Positions 1 through 8,521 of a DNA stretch of 34,119 nt are shown here, one piece after another; the first letter of the stretch is position 1, and the number at the start of each line of letters is the position of its first letter. The notes beneath the pieces are model-generated. The model saw only the letters and a program-made list of their open reading frames with translations, had not been told where the DNA came from and searched no databases. This stretch comes from Opitutaceae bacterium (GTDB lineage Bacteria > Verrucomicrobiota > Verrucomicrobiia > Opitutales > Opitutaceae), in assembly GCA_016794625.1 (NCBI GenBank), contig JAEUGY010000115.1, forward strand, positions 1 through 34,119. The letters run 5' to 3'. The translations under genes and the position numbers were made by a program.

Positions 1-72
1 AAGTCCTTCAACAAGGACGAACTCTTCGACTCCACCAACGCCGCCGCGGTCGTCGCGTCCCGTCAGTACTGA
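1..72 (+). CDS. C-terminal fragment of a sugar ABC transporter substrate-binding protein (YtfQ-like)
   Basis: The first 72 bases are an open frame ending in TGA that encodes the last 23 residues of a protein whose start lies outside the window. The end reads ...NAAAVVASRQY, which resembles the short basic-aromatic C-terminus I recall for YtfQ-type periplasmic binding proteins. It sits 9 bases upstream of the YtfR-like ATPase, exactly where the binding-protein gene is found in ytfQ-ytfR-ytfT-yjfF operons. The identification rests mainly on this position; the fragment alone is too short to prove it. Confidence 0.6.
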   Translation, partial: KSFNKDELFDSTNAAAVVASRQY

Positions 73-81
73 GCAGCCCGC

Positions 82-1596
82 ATGGAGCCGGCTCTCCTTG
101 AGCTCCGCGGGGTCGGCAAGCGATTTCCCGGCGTGGTGGCGTTGGACGGGGTGGACTTTTCCGTGCGGCGCGGGGAAGTCCATGCGCTGCTCGGGGAAAA
201 TGGCGCGGGCAAATCAACACTCATCAAAGTGCTGACCGGGGTCCACCCGGCCGACACGGGCGACTTCCATCTCGAGGGCCGGCGCATCCGGCCCCGCTCG
301 CCGCGGGAGGCGGAGGAGCTGGGGATCAGCACCGTTTATCAGGAGGTGAACCTGGTGCCTTCACTCTCCGTGGCGGAAAACATCACGCTCGGCCGGCAAC
401 CGGGCTGGGCGGGCCTGCTGCACTGGAGGGCGATCCGGGATCGGGCCCGGCGGGCGCTGGCGCGGCTCGATCTCGAATGTGACGTGGACGCGGAACTCGG
501 CAGTCTGTCCGTCGCGCACCAACAAATGGTGGCGATTGCCCGGGCTCTCGACACCTCGGCGAGGTTGCTCGTGCTCGATGAACCCACCGCGAGCCTCGAT
601 GAGCGCGAGGTGGCGGAGTTGTTCAAGGTCATGCGCAAGCTGCGGGCGGATGGATTCGGCATCGTTTTCGTCACCCATTTCCTCGACCAAGTCTATGCGG
701 TGACCGACCGGATGACCGTGCTGCGCAACGGCCGCCTCGTCGGCACCTATGTCACGTCTGAGCTGCCCCGTCTCGCCCTCGTGGGCCGGATGCTAGGGCG
801 CGAGATTTCCGCGTCCGATTTCGCTCCGCACGCCGCGCCCCCGATGGAGACCGCGGGCCGGACACCGTTGCTTTCCGCACGCCAGCTTGGACGTCGGGGA
901 GTCATTGGCCCCCTCGACCTTGAGCTGCAGGCCGGGGAGGTGACCGGACTCGGCGGGCTGCTCGGTTCCGGGCGCACGGAGACGGCGCGAGTGCTGTTTG
1001 GCATCGACCCGGCGGACACCGGGGACATCCACGTGCGCGGTGAGCCCGTGCGGCTGCGTTCGCCGCGCGACGCCGTGCGGCTGGGACTGGCGTTCTGTTC
1101 CGAGGACCGCAAGGCGGAAGGCATTCTGCCCAACCTATCGGTGCGCGAGAATCTCGTCTTGGCCTTGCAGGGCAAACGCGGAGCCTTTCGCCCCCTCGCC
1201 CGCGCCGAACAGGAACAGCTCTGCGCGCACTATATCCAGGCGCTGCAAATCAAGACGGCGGACATCGAGACGCCGATCAAGAACCTCTCCGGCGGGAATC
1301 AGCAGAAAGTGCTGCTCGCGCGCTGGCTGGCGACCCAGCCCGAAATCATCCTGCTCGACGAGCCGACGCGTGGCATCGACATCGGGGCCAAACAGGAGAT
1401 TGAAGGCCTGATCGCCCGCCTGCGGGAACAAGGACTGGCCGTGTTGTTTATCTCCTCGGAGATCGACGAGGTCGTGCGCACCTGCTCGCGGGTGCTCGTC
1501 TTGCGCGACCGCCGCCTGTCCGGGCACGCGGCCGGCTCCGGCTTGTCCGTGGAAAACCTGATGCGCCTCATGGCGGGAACCCATGACACCCCCTGA
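82..1596 (+). CDS. ytfR: Sugar ABC transporter, double ATPase subunit (YtfR family)
   Basis: This 504-residue protein is the cytoplasmic energy-coupling subunit of a monosaccharide ABC importer (RbsA/MglA/YtfR type), with two fused nucleotide-binding domains. In the first half the Walker A is GENGAGKST (about residues 38-46), the signature region LSVAHQQ (142-148) and Walker B LLVLDEPT (about 162-169). In the second half the Walker A position is degenerate (LLGSGRTE, about 292-300) while LSGGNQQ (402-408) and IILLDEPT (about 422-429) are intact. One degenerate half is normal for this family. The ATG start follows the binding-protein stop by 9 bases and the 3' end overlaps the next permease by 14 bases, so the genes are probably translationally coupled. 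YtfR of E. coli serves galactofuranose; the sugar here cannot be read from sequence. Confidence 0.93.
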   Translation: MEPALLELRGVGKRFPGVVALDGVDFSVRRGEVHALLGENGAGKSTLIKVLTGVHPADTGDFHLEGRRIRPRSPREAEELGISTVYQEVNLVPSLSVAENITLGRQPGWAGLLHWRAIRDRARRALARLDLECDVDAELGSLSVAHQQMVAIARALDTSARLLVLDEPTASLDEREVAELFKVMRKLRADGFGIVFVTHFLDQVYAVTDRMTVLRNGRLVGTYVTSELPRLALVGRMLGREISASDFAPHAAPPMETAGRTPLLSARQLGRRGVIGPLDLELQAGEVTGLGGLLGSGRTETARVLFGIDPADTGDIHVRGEPVRLRSPRDAVRLGLAFCSEDRKAEGILPNLSVRENLVLALQGKRGAFRPLARAEQEQLCAHYIQALQIKTADIETPIKNLSGGNQQKVLLARWLATQPEIILLDEPTRGIDIGAKQEIEGLIARLREQGLAVLFISSEIDEVVRTCSRVLVLRDRRLSGHAAGSGLSVENLMRLMAGTHDTP

Positions 1597-2602
1597 GCGC
1601 ACTCCGCTGTCCGCCCGCCGGCAGTCCGTGGTGGTCTGGCCTCTCGCCGGATTGGCTGCGCTGTTGGTCCTGAACGCGGTCATCAACCCGTCGTTCCTGA
1701 AGATCACCCTGCTCGACGGACACCTCTACGGCGTACCGGTGGACATTCTGGTGCAAGGATCGCGCACGCTCCTGGTGGCGCTCGGCATGACGCTCGTGAT
1801 AGCCACCGGAGGCATCGACCTTTCCGTCGGCTCCGTGGTGGCCATTGCCGGAGGGGTGTGCGCGGTCCTGCTCCAGGCGGGACACGGCTTGGGCCTGACC
1901 CTGGGAGCGGCCCTCGCGACGGGCCTCGCGGCCGGGGCGATCAACGGCGTCCTGGTGGCGCGATTCGGACTCCAACCCATTGTCGCCACCCTCATCCTCA
2001 TGGTGGCCGGGCGCGGGGTGGCTCAGCTGGTGGTCGACGGACAGGTGGTGCTCATTGCGTCACCCAGTTTTGATTTTCTCGCCAACGGCTTCCTTGCCGG
2101 TCTGCCCGTGGCGCCGCTCTGGGTTGGCGCCTGTTACCTCGCCACCCACCTGCTGGTCCGCCGGACGGCGCTGGGCCTGCTGGTGGAGGCCGTGGGTGAC
2201 AACGAACGGGCGAGTCACTTTGCCGGGCTGGCGGCGACGCGGATCAAGGCCATGGCCTACGTGTTTTGCGGTGCGTGTGCGAGCCTCGCGGGGATTCTGA
2301 CGGCGGCGAACGTCCGGGCGGCGGATGCCTACCGGGCCGGGGAGAACATGGAGTTGGACGCCATTTTTGCCGTTGTGGTCGGTGGTACGGCCTTGAGCGG
2401 AGGCCGTTTCCTCATCCTTGGCACGGCGGTGGGCGCACTCCTGATCCAGACCCTGACCACCACCCTCTACAATCTCGGCGTGCCTCCCGCGATCGCCCCG
2501 GTGCCAAAGGCGGCGCTGATTCTTGGGGTTGCCTTCCTCCAGTCGGAGCGGGTCAACCCCTGGCTGACCGGCCTCCTGCGGCGGCGAAAGGAGCCCGCGT
2601 GA
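1583..2602 (+). CDS. ytfT: Sugar ABC transporter permease (YtfT family)
   Basis: This 339-residue inner-membrane permease belongs to the RbsC/YtfT family. It has a run of hydrophobic helices and the family signature MTLVIATGGIDLSVGSVVA near residues 70-90, plus ATLILMVAGRGVAQL and a conserved LDAIFAVVVGGTALSGG block near residue 260. These stretches match what I recall of E. coli YtfT closely, more so than RbsC. It overlaps ytfR by 14 bases upstream, and its TGA overlaps the GTG start of the next permease. Two non-identical permeases (YtfT plus YjfF) are the hallmark of this transporter subtype, and they presumably form a heterodimeric pore. Confidence 0.93.
   Translation: MTPPERTPLSARRQSVVVWPLAGLAALLVLNAVINPSFLKITLLDGHLYGVPVDILVQGSRTLLVALGMTLVIATGGIDLSVGSVVAIAGGVCAVLLQAGHGLGLTLGAALATGLAAGAINGVLVARFGLQPIVATLILMVAGRGVAQLVVDGQVVLIASPSFDFLANGFLAGLPVAPLWVGACYLATHLLVRRTALGLLVEAVGDNERASHFAGLAATRIKAMAYVFCGACASLAGILTAANVRAADAYRAGENMELDAIFAVVVGGTALSGGRFLILGTAVGALLIQTLTTTLYNLGVPPAIAPVPKAALILGVAFLQSERVNPWLTGLLRRRKEPA
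2587..2593 (+). promoter_or_regulatory. Shine-Dalgarno sequence of the yjfF-like permease
   Basis: AAAGGAG lies 5 bases before the GTG at 2599. It supports the GTG overlapping the ytfT stop codon as the real start, rather than the much longer open frame that continues upstream inside ytfT. It is one of the few clear Shine-Dalgarno sequences in the window. Confidence 0.75.
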
Positions 2603-3567
2603 ACCCGGCCCTGACCCGCTGGCGACGACAACTGCCCCTCGTCGTCACCACCGCCATCTTCGTGCTACTCTTTGGCGCCGCCTCCCTGGCGTATGACGGC
2701 TTTTTCTCCCTCCGCACCGTGACCAGCCTGTTCACGGACAATGCGTTTCTGGGCATCGCGGCGGTGGGCATGACTCTGGTGATTTTTTCGGGAGGCATCG
2801 ACCTCTCGGTTGGCGCAGTGATCGGGTTCACGTCGATCTTCACCGCGACCCTGATCGAACAGGCCAAGGTCCCGCCCGTGCTGGCCTGGCTGATCGCCCT
2901 CACGGCCGGAGCGGCGCTGGGTGGGGGCATGGGGGCGTTGATTCATGGGTTTCGGCTCCCCCCGTTTCTGATCACGCTCGCCGGCCTGTTTCTGGCCCGC
3001 GGCGCCGCCTTTTGGATCAACACGGAGTCGGTGGGCATCGGACACGACCTCTACCAACGCCTGTCCGCCTTTGAAGTCCCGCTCGGCCCGGCCAGCCTCA
3101 CCACCGGCGCGCTCGTGCTCATCGGGATGTTGTTCATAGGCTATGGGATAGGTCACCATACCCGGTTTGGTCGCACCCTGCTGGCGATGGGAGGAAATGA
3201 ACAGTCCGCCCTGCTGATGGGGCTGCCCATCGGCGCGGCCAAGATCGGTGTGTACGCGCTCAACGGCGCCTGCGGGGCGTTGGCGGGCATTGTCGCCACC
3301 CTCTATACCGGTTCCGGCAACCCCAGCATGGGCATCGGGTTGGAACTCGACGCCATCGCGATCGTGGTCATCGGCGGCACCCTGCTCACCGGAGGCCGCG
3401 GCCACCTCGGCGGCACGCTGCTCGGTGTGCTCATCTTCGGCACCATCCAGGCGGCGATCCTCTTCGATGGGCGGCTCAGCTCCTGGTGGATGCGCATCCT
3501 CGTGGGCGCCCTCCTGCTCGCTTTTGTGCTTTTGCAACGCCTTCTCCTGCGACGGCGCGCGGCCTGA
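2599..3567 (+). CDS. yjfF: Sugar ABC transporter permease (YjfF family)
   Basis: This is the second membrane subunit of the importer, 322 residues long, close to the length of E. coli YjfF. It carries TDNAFLGIAAVGMTLVIFSG followed by GIDLSVGAVIGF (about residues 45-77), a late LDAIAIVVIGGTLLTGG block, and a C-terminal DGRLSSWWMRI segment, all of which I recognise from YjfF. The GTG start at 2599 overlaps the ytfT stop (GTGA) and has a good ribosome-binding site. The open frame runs on upstream to 2266, but that part is a shadow within ytfT. The operon appears to end here. The 174 bases to the next gene contain a short palindrome (CGCCCCGGGGCG, near 3602) that could be a weak terminator but has no clean T tract. 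Confidence 0.93.
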   Translation: MNPALTRWRRQLPLVVTTAIFVLLFGAASLAYDGFFSLRTVTSLFTDNAFLGIAAVGMTLVIFSGGIDLSVGAVIGFTSIFTATLIEQAKVPPVLAWLIALTAGAALGGGMGALIHGFRLPPFLITLAGLFLARGAAFWINTESVGIGHDLYQRLSAFEVPLGPASLTTGALVLIGMLFIGYGIGHHTRFGRTLLAMGGNEQSALLMGLPIGAAKIGVYALNGACGALAGIVATLYTGSGNPSMGIGLELDAIAIVVIGGTLLTGGRGHLGGTLLGVLIFGTIQAAILFDGRLSSWWMRILVGALLLAFVLLQRLLLRRRAA

Positions 3568-3624
3568 ACCGGGTCGGCGCGAGGGAGCGTAGAGGCTGGC
3601 CCGCCCCGGGGCGTGATCGATTTT

Positions 3625-3640
3625 GCATAGTTTTTGACCG
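3625..3640 (+). promoter_or_regulatory. Weak copy of a recurring upstream motif (…GTTTTTGACC)
   Basis: GCATAGTTTTTGACCG lies about 100 bases before the first TonB receptor and points toward it. It shares TTTGACC and some flanking positions with better copies at 19070, 19099, 21065 and 26260. This is the weakest member of the set and could be chance. A second TTGAC follows at 3643, but no convincing -10 box is present at standard spacing. Confidence 0.25.
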
Positions 3641-3741
3641 CCTTGACGCTATCCGCACAGCATGAGACTTGTTATCATGTCGTTCTCAGAAGCCCCGTCC
3701 GTTGCGCCCCGGCGCTCCGGACACCCCTCAGTCACTACCCT

Positions 3742-6700
3742 ATGAATACACCCATGGTTCGCCGCCGGCCTGGCGGTCTGCTCCTTCTTGCCGCGTTCTC
3801 GTTGGTCCTGCCCCGGATGGCCGACGCGCAGCAGGCCAAACCCGCGGTCGACGCCGCGACGTTGGCCCGATATGATGCCAACAAGAACGGTCAGCTCGAC
3901 TCCGCCGAGCTCGCCCAGCTGCAGGCGGCCGAGGCCCGCCAGGGCAGCGCGCCGATCCAGGCCTCCAACTCCGAGAAGGAGGAAGTGATCGACCTGTCGC
4001 CGTTCACGGTGGTTTCCGATGATCGTGGCTACCAGGCGTCGAACACCCTGTCGGGCACGCGGCTCAATTCCAAACTCGAGGACCTCGGTGCCTCGATCAC
4101 GGTGGTGACAATGCAGCAGATGCTCGATACCGCCGTCCTCGATATCAACGATGTCATGCGGTACGAGGCCTCGACGGAGGGCACCGACAACTTCACGACG
4201 TACAACCGCAATCGCTCCGGTGGCGTCAATGACCAGGTGGCGTCGAATCCGCAGCAATCCAATCGTATTCGAGGAGTCAACACTGCGGGCCAGACCGCCG
4301 GCGGCGCGAACACCGCCTGGGGCAATTTCCGCAGCAACAACGGCATTCCGTTCGATCTCTACAATGTCGCGGCGATCGAGGTGTCGCGCGGTCCCAACTC
4401 GAATCTCTTCGGACTCGGCGCCGCATCCGGCACCATCAACGTGGTGCCGACCCAGGCGAATCTCGACCGGGTCACCGCGTCCGCCACGCTGCGTTTCGAT
4501 GACTGGGGTGGCAACCGCCAGAGCATCAACTTCAACCAGCCGATCATTCCCGGCAAACTGGCGCTGCGCATCGCCGCAGTGAACGAGAACAAGGGCTTCA
4601 CCCGCAAGCCTTCGTCCGAGCGCATCCATCGCCAGTTTGCCACGCTGCTGGCCCGACCCTTCAAGAACACGCAGCTCCGGGTTTCGGCCGAGCGCTATCA
4701 CAATGAATATCGCCGGCCGAACTCGATCACTCCGCGCGACACGACCGTGGAGTGGCAGGCGAGCGGCAGCCCCACCTGGGACCCGGTCGCCCGGGTCGTG
4801 ACATTCGCCAACGGCACCAAGACGGCGGCCATCACGAACGATGCCCTGCTGCCGACGGGGTTGATCGGTGGTTACAATGGGTTTTACAACAGCCCGAGCG
4901 TGTACATCGACAATCACGCGATTCAGTACTTCACGGTGCAGCGGACGAACAACCCCGTCACCACGGCCACGCCGAGCAATCCGTTTTCGGGCGGCAACAG
5001 CACCCTGCGCTACCTGCAGAGCGGCACCGACATCATGCGCCGCCGCGACATCCTTGGGCCGACCGGTCTGCCCCTCTACCTTATTCCGGGCACGGCGGAC
5101 AAGTCCGTGTATGATTGGTCCTCCGTCAACGCAGTTGCGGCGAACAATGGCATCGATGACGCCGACACCTTCAGCGTCGAACTGGAGCAGATCTTCCTGA
5201 ACACCCCGAGCCACCTGATCGCCGGCAAGATCGGGCACTTTTATCAGGAGTATCAGAAGGATGAATTCAACGGCATCGACAACCTCGAGTCCGTCATCTA
5301 CGTCGACGTGAACGAAAAGCTGCTGGACGGTTCTCCGAATCCGTTCTTCAAGCGGCCCTACATCCAGGCGCGCGCCCCCAGCCGCACCCGCCGGCCGCAG
5401 ACGATCGACATCCAGTCCGCCGATCTGGCCTACCAGTTCAGCCCGCGGAATCTGCCGCGCTGGCTTTCGTGGGTCGGACAGCAGCGGCTCGGGCTGCACG
5501 CCGAGGTGGATCGCGGTGACTCCACGCCCTATACCACCGCCGCCCGTGTCACTTCGGACAACGTCTTCATCAACAAGGCCAACCGCATTGGCACCCAGAA
5601 CATAGCGCAACGCTACTACCTCGGCGACAATCAAGGGCAGAACGTGGAGTACGGCCCCTCGATCACCGACGACATTGTCGGCACCTACCCGCTGACCTGG
5701 TTCAACAACCGCTCGAATGTCTGGACGACGGAGCCGGTGTCCGTGACCGAGGAGCTCAACAATGGCCAGGGTGCGCGGCAACGCACGGAAACCCGCACCT
5801 ACAATGCCACGCTCCAGAGTTTCTTCCTCAACGACCGTCTCGTGACCACGGTCGGGTTCCGTCGGGACCGGCAGCGTTCGCGCACCGGTGCCGGCGCGTT
5901 TATCAATCCCACCACCGGGCTGGCGGATCTTTCCAATACCAACATTTTCGGACCGGCGCAGGGTTTCGTTTCCCCGTCCGGAGTGGTCATCAATCTCCCG
6001 GGTTGGGCCGAGGTGGATGGTGACACCAAGACCTACGGCGCGGTGCTGAAGGCCACGCGCTGGCTGAACTTCCACTTCAACAAGTCGGACAGTTTCGCTC
6101 CCCAGGTGGTCCGCCAGTCGCTCGGCTTGGGCAATGTTCCGAATCCAGAGGGCTTCGCGACCGAGTATGGTCTGAGCTTCACGGCGTTGGACGGAAAGCT
6201 CAACGTGCGCATCAACCGGTTCACGACCAAGGAGCTCAACTCCCGCGGCAGCGAAATCGGCACGCTCGGCAACCGCTACCTCGACATGGAAGGCCGTCCG
6301 GATGGCAACAACAACATCCAGCTTTCCTCCTTCCGCTACTTTGCGACCAACATTGCCCGCGGCCGCTTTGCCGCCCAGGGCATTCCGAATCCTACGGAGG
6401 CCCAACTGCTGACCTCAGTGGCGGCCCTCATGGGCCAGTCCGAGGAGTGGCTGAGCCGGCTGATTTACTCCGGTCCCAGCCAGCCCCAGACCGTCGGCAC
6501 CACCGACGTGTCGTCCAAAGGGTTCGAGTTCGAGGCCACCTACAATCCCACGCGCAACTGGCGTCTGAAGTTCACGGGTTCGCAGACGCAGGCGCAGGAC
6601 GACCGGGTGTCGCCTGAGATATACGACTGGTGGCAGACCCGCATCCCGGTCTGGACCACGTTGCGCAGTGATATCGTGCCCGGTGACGGCAAGGGTCCGC

Positions 6701-7215
6701 TCTGGTGGAACACCATCCCCCCGGGTGACACGCGCACGCCGGAAACCCGCTTCATCGCGGACCAGTGGGGTCCGTTCTGGGCGGCCGCGACCAATGAAGG
6801 CCGTCCTCGTTCGCAGATCCGTGAGTATCGTTTGACCGGATTGACCAACTACGACTTCACGACCGGACGGTTGAAGAACTTCAACATCGGCGGCGCCGTG
6901 CGCTGGGAAAGCAAGGCTTCGATCGGTTTCGGCGCCGCCGCGCCGGAAACCACCGGACCTTACGCCGGTACCGTGCTCTTCCTCGATAACAGCAAGCCCT
7001 ACTGGGACAAGGCGCGGGCCTATTTTGACCTGTCGGCTGGCTACAAATTCAAGCTCCGCAACGACAAGATCCGCGCGAAGGTTCAGCTCAATGTGCGTGA
7101 TATCTTCGAAGGTGGTCGGCTGCAGGCGGTGGGTGTTAATCCCGATGGCGTGCCCTTCGCCCTGCGCATCATCAATCCCCGTCAATTCATCCTGACTACC
7201 ACGTTCGACCTCTGA
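3742..7215 (+). CDS. TonB-dependent outer-membrane receptor with N-terminal EF-hand
   Basis: This 1157-residue protein is a gated outer-membrane beta-barrel for large ligands such as oligosaccharides. The start chosen is the ATG at 3742, because a signal peptide follows at once (arginines, then GGLLLLAAFSLVL, cleavage near ADA-QQ at residue 29). Residues 45-56, DANKNGQLDSAE, form a canonical EF-hand calcium loop (D1, N3, N5, D9, E12). Next comes VIDLSPFTVVSDDRGYQA and TLSGTRLNSKLEDLGASI, a block typical of verrucomicrobial receptors, and then a plug domain with VSRGPNSNLFGLGAASGTIN (about 213-232). The rest is beta-barrel sequence ending in TTTFDL. No SusD-like gene accompanies it. A 918-codon antisense open frame covers much of it and is treated as a G+C artefact. 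The ligand is unknown. Confidence 0.95.
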   Translation: MNTPMVRRRPGGLLLLAAFSLVLPRMADAQQAKPAVDAATLARYDANKNGQLDSAELAQLQAAEARQGSAPIQASNSEKEEVIDLSPFTVVSDDRGYQASNTLSGTRLNSKLEDLGASITVVTMQQMLDTAVLDINDVMRYEASTEGTDNFTTYNRNRSGGVNDQVASNPQQSNRIRGVNTAGQTAGGANTAWGNFRSNNGIPFDLYNVAAIEVSRGPNSNLFGLGAASGTINVVPTQANLDRVTASATLRFDDWGGNRQSINFNQPIIPGKLALRIAAVNENKGFTRKPSSERIHRQFATLLARPFKNTQLRVSAERYHNEYRRPNSITPRDTTVEWQASGSPTWDPVARVVTFANGTKTAAITNDALLPTGLIGGYNGFYNSPSVYIDNHAIQYFTVQRTNNPVTTATPSNPFSGGNSTLRYLQSGTDIMRRRDILGPTGLPLYLIPGTADKSVYDWSSVNAVAANNGIDDADTFSVELEQIFLNTPSHLIAGKIGHFYQEYQKDEFNGIDNLESVIYVDVNEKLLDGSPNPFFKRPYIQARAPSRTRRPQTIDIQSADLAYQFSPRNLPRWLSWVGQQRLGLHAEVDRGDSTPYTTAARVTSDNVFINKANRIGTQNIAQRYYLGDNQGQNVEYGPSITDDIVGTYPLTWFNNRSNVWTTEPVSVTEELNNGQGARQRTETRTYNATLQSFFLNDRLVTTVGFRRDRQRSRTGAGAFINPTTGLADLSNTNIFGPAQGFVSPSGVVINLPGWAEVDGDTKTYGAVLKATRWLNFHFNKSDSFAPQVVRQSLGLGNVPNPEGFATEYGLSFTALDGKLNVRINRFTTKELNSRGSEIGTLGNRYLDMEGRPDGNNNIQLSSFRYFATNIARGRFAAQGIPNPTEAQLLTSVAALMGQSEEWLSRLIYSGPSQPQTVGTTDVSSKGFEFEATYNPTRNWRLKFTGSQTQAQDDRVSPEIYDWWQTRIPVWTTLRSDIVPGDGKGPLWWNTIPPGDTRTPETRFIADQWGPFWAAATNEGRPRSQIREYRLTGLTNYDFTTGRLKNFNIGGAVRWESKASIGFGAAAPETTGPYAGTVLFLDNSKPYWDKARAYFDLSAGYKFKLRNDKIRAKVQLNVRDIFEGGRLQAVGVNPDGVPFALRIINPRQFILTTTFDL

Positions 7216-7268
7216 GGGGTCCCGTCCCCGTGCGGGGTCGTGCTACCCAGAAGTGCTCACCTCCCCGC

Positions 7269-7355
7269 TGTAGGGCTGCCCCTCGCGGGCACGCCTTGAT
7301 TGGCTCGCGCCTCGTGTGTTCGCCGCGAGGCGTGGCCGCAAGGGCCAGCCCTACA
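7269..7355. repeat. 87-bp imperfect inverted repeat (REP/MITE-like hairpin)
   Basis: Two 30-base arms (7269-7298 and 7326-7355) are reverse complements at 26 of 30 positions, each beginning TGTAGGGCTG when read inward, with a 27-base loop. It lies in the 281-base gap between the first TonB receptor and the next gene. The four mismatches point to an element that is diverging rather than a simple terminator, and no T tract follows. It may be a dispersed repeat of the genome, but only this copy is in the window. Nothing else was recognised in this gap except a weak CCCC-GTGC-GGGG hairpin just after the receptor stop. Confidence 0.75.
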
Positions 7356-7496
7356 CTTCGGGGGCGGTAGGGTGTCAGGTCCACCGTCAGAGCCTCGAAT
7401 TCAAGCGTCGGAAGCGTCAGCCTGAGATGACCCGGCGGACGGGCCCCGGGGTTCATCCCCTCTTCGCACCGCGGTTCGGTATCCTCCTTTTCTATC

Positions 7497-8510
7497 ATGA
7501 AGTCCGCCCTTGTAGCTCTGATTTTCTCCGGTCTTGCCGCCGCCCTGACGGCAGCCCCTCCGTCCTCGCGTCGTGAATACGATGTGCTTCGCGCCTTCCC
7601 GGCCGGACGCCTCGCGGCGCTTGCCGCAGGCGATGTCCCCAATGAAAAGGGCCTGACGGGCACCAATCGCGAGAACGGCAGCTGGCTGGAGGCCGGACCC
7701 CAGCGCGGTAGCTGTCGCGGTGTGCTGGCCGCGGTCGTGGCGGGAGACCTCGCGCTGGCGGACAAATGCTGGCGCGGCATTGACGTGGCCTTCGCGCGCC
7801 AGCGGGCCGATGGTGGGTTCGAGGCGGAAACGCGTCCGAATGGCGCCAGCGCGCGCCCCTATGGAGCAGCGGTCGAAACCGCTTTTTTCTTTTTGCAGGA
7901 GCTGGGACGCGCCGTGCTCGTGATCCGCCAGTCGCCCCACGAGGAACATTTCCGAGCCCGGATTGCCGAGATCGAGCCGAAGATGCGGAAAGCCTGCGAC
8001 TTCATACTCGGGGGCTATGACACCATCATCGCCAACAGCAGCAAGGCGGTGAACCGCGTTTTTATCGCTGCGAAAGCGTTTGGGTTGTGTGGCCAGGTGC
8101 TCAAGGATGAGCGCTACCTGGAAGCCAGCCGGAAGCTCGTGAAGGTGGGACTGGCGCTGCGCGATCATGAAGGCGTCTTCATTGAACATGGCGGCCGTGA
8201 TTCCAGTTACAATGTGGTGTCCATCCTCATGGGCCAGGTCCTGGCGTTGCATGTGCCCATGCCGGAGTTGGAAGCCGCGTTTCCGGCGGCGATCGCCTGG
8301 CAGCTGACCAAGATCCTGCCCACCGGAGAGATCGATGTGACCGGCAACACGCGCACGGGTGTGGGCGCGGAGAAGTCCTACTCGGGTAAACCCAAGAACG
8401 TGAACGTCAATGAGGTCATCTATACGCTGACTCTGTATGGCACCCTGCACCAGGATCCTGACGTGCTCGCGGCAGCGGATCGGGTGTTCAAATTTTACCG
8501 GGGTAAGTGA
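7497..8510 (+). CDS. Exported alpha-helical (toroid-like) protein of unknown function
   Basis: The protein has 337 residues. A signal peptide is evident (MKSALVALIFSGLAAALTAA, cleavage near residue 20). The rest is mostly helical with repeated aromatic/alanine helices and turns such as GSWLEAGPQRGSCRGVL, ADGGFEAETRPNG and HEGVFIEHGGRDSSYN. This spacing of helix pairs and glycine-rich loops is what alpha/alpha-toroid glycan-active enzymes show (inference; no family recognised). The sulfatase gene follows immediately, with the nearest possible start overlapping this stop, so the two are probably cotranscribed. No Shine-Dalgarno sequence precedes the ATG. Confidence 0.8.
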   Translation: MKSALVALIFSGLAAALTAAPPSSRREYDVLRAFPAGRLAALAAGDVPNEKGLTGTNRENGSWLEAGPQRGSCRGVLAAVVAGDLALADKCWRGIDVAFARQRADGGFEAETRPNGASARPYGAAVETAFFFLQELGRAVLVIRQSPHEEHFRARIAEIEPKMRKACDFILGGYDTIIANSSKAVNRVFIAAKAFGLCGQVLKDERYLEASRKLVKVGLALRDHEGVFIEHGGRDSSYNVVSILMGQVLALHVPMPELEAAFPAAIAWQLTKILPTGEIDVTGNTRTGVGAEKSYSGKPKNVNVNEVIYTLTLYGTLHQDPDVLAAADRVFKFYRGK

Positions 8511-8521
8511 CCCTTGATCCG

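Noticed and set aside
3661..3679. CATGA...TCATG inverted repeat before the first TonB receptor
   Set aside because: The arms are only 5 bases with no further symmetry, which is expected by chance.
3649..6405. A 918-codon open frame antisense to the first TonB receptor
   Set aside because: Its sequence is rich in Arg, Val, Gly and Ala without domains, as expected for a shadow frame in high-G+C DNA, while the sense frame has a signal peptide, plug and barrel.
6831..6837. TTTGACC inside the first TonB receptor gene (a further copy lies at about 14809 in the permease gene)
   Set aside because: Only the 7-base core matches and the sites are within coding sequence, as expected by chance in a window of this size.
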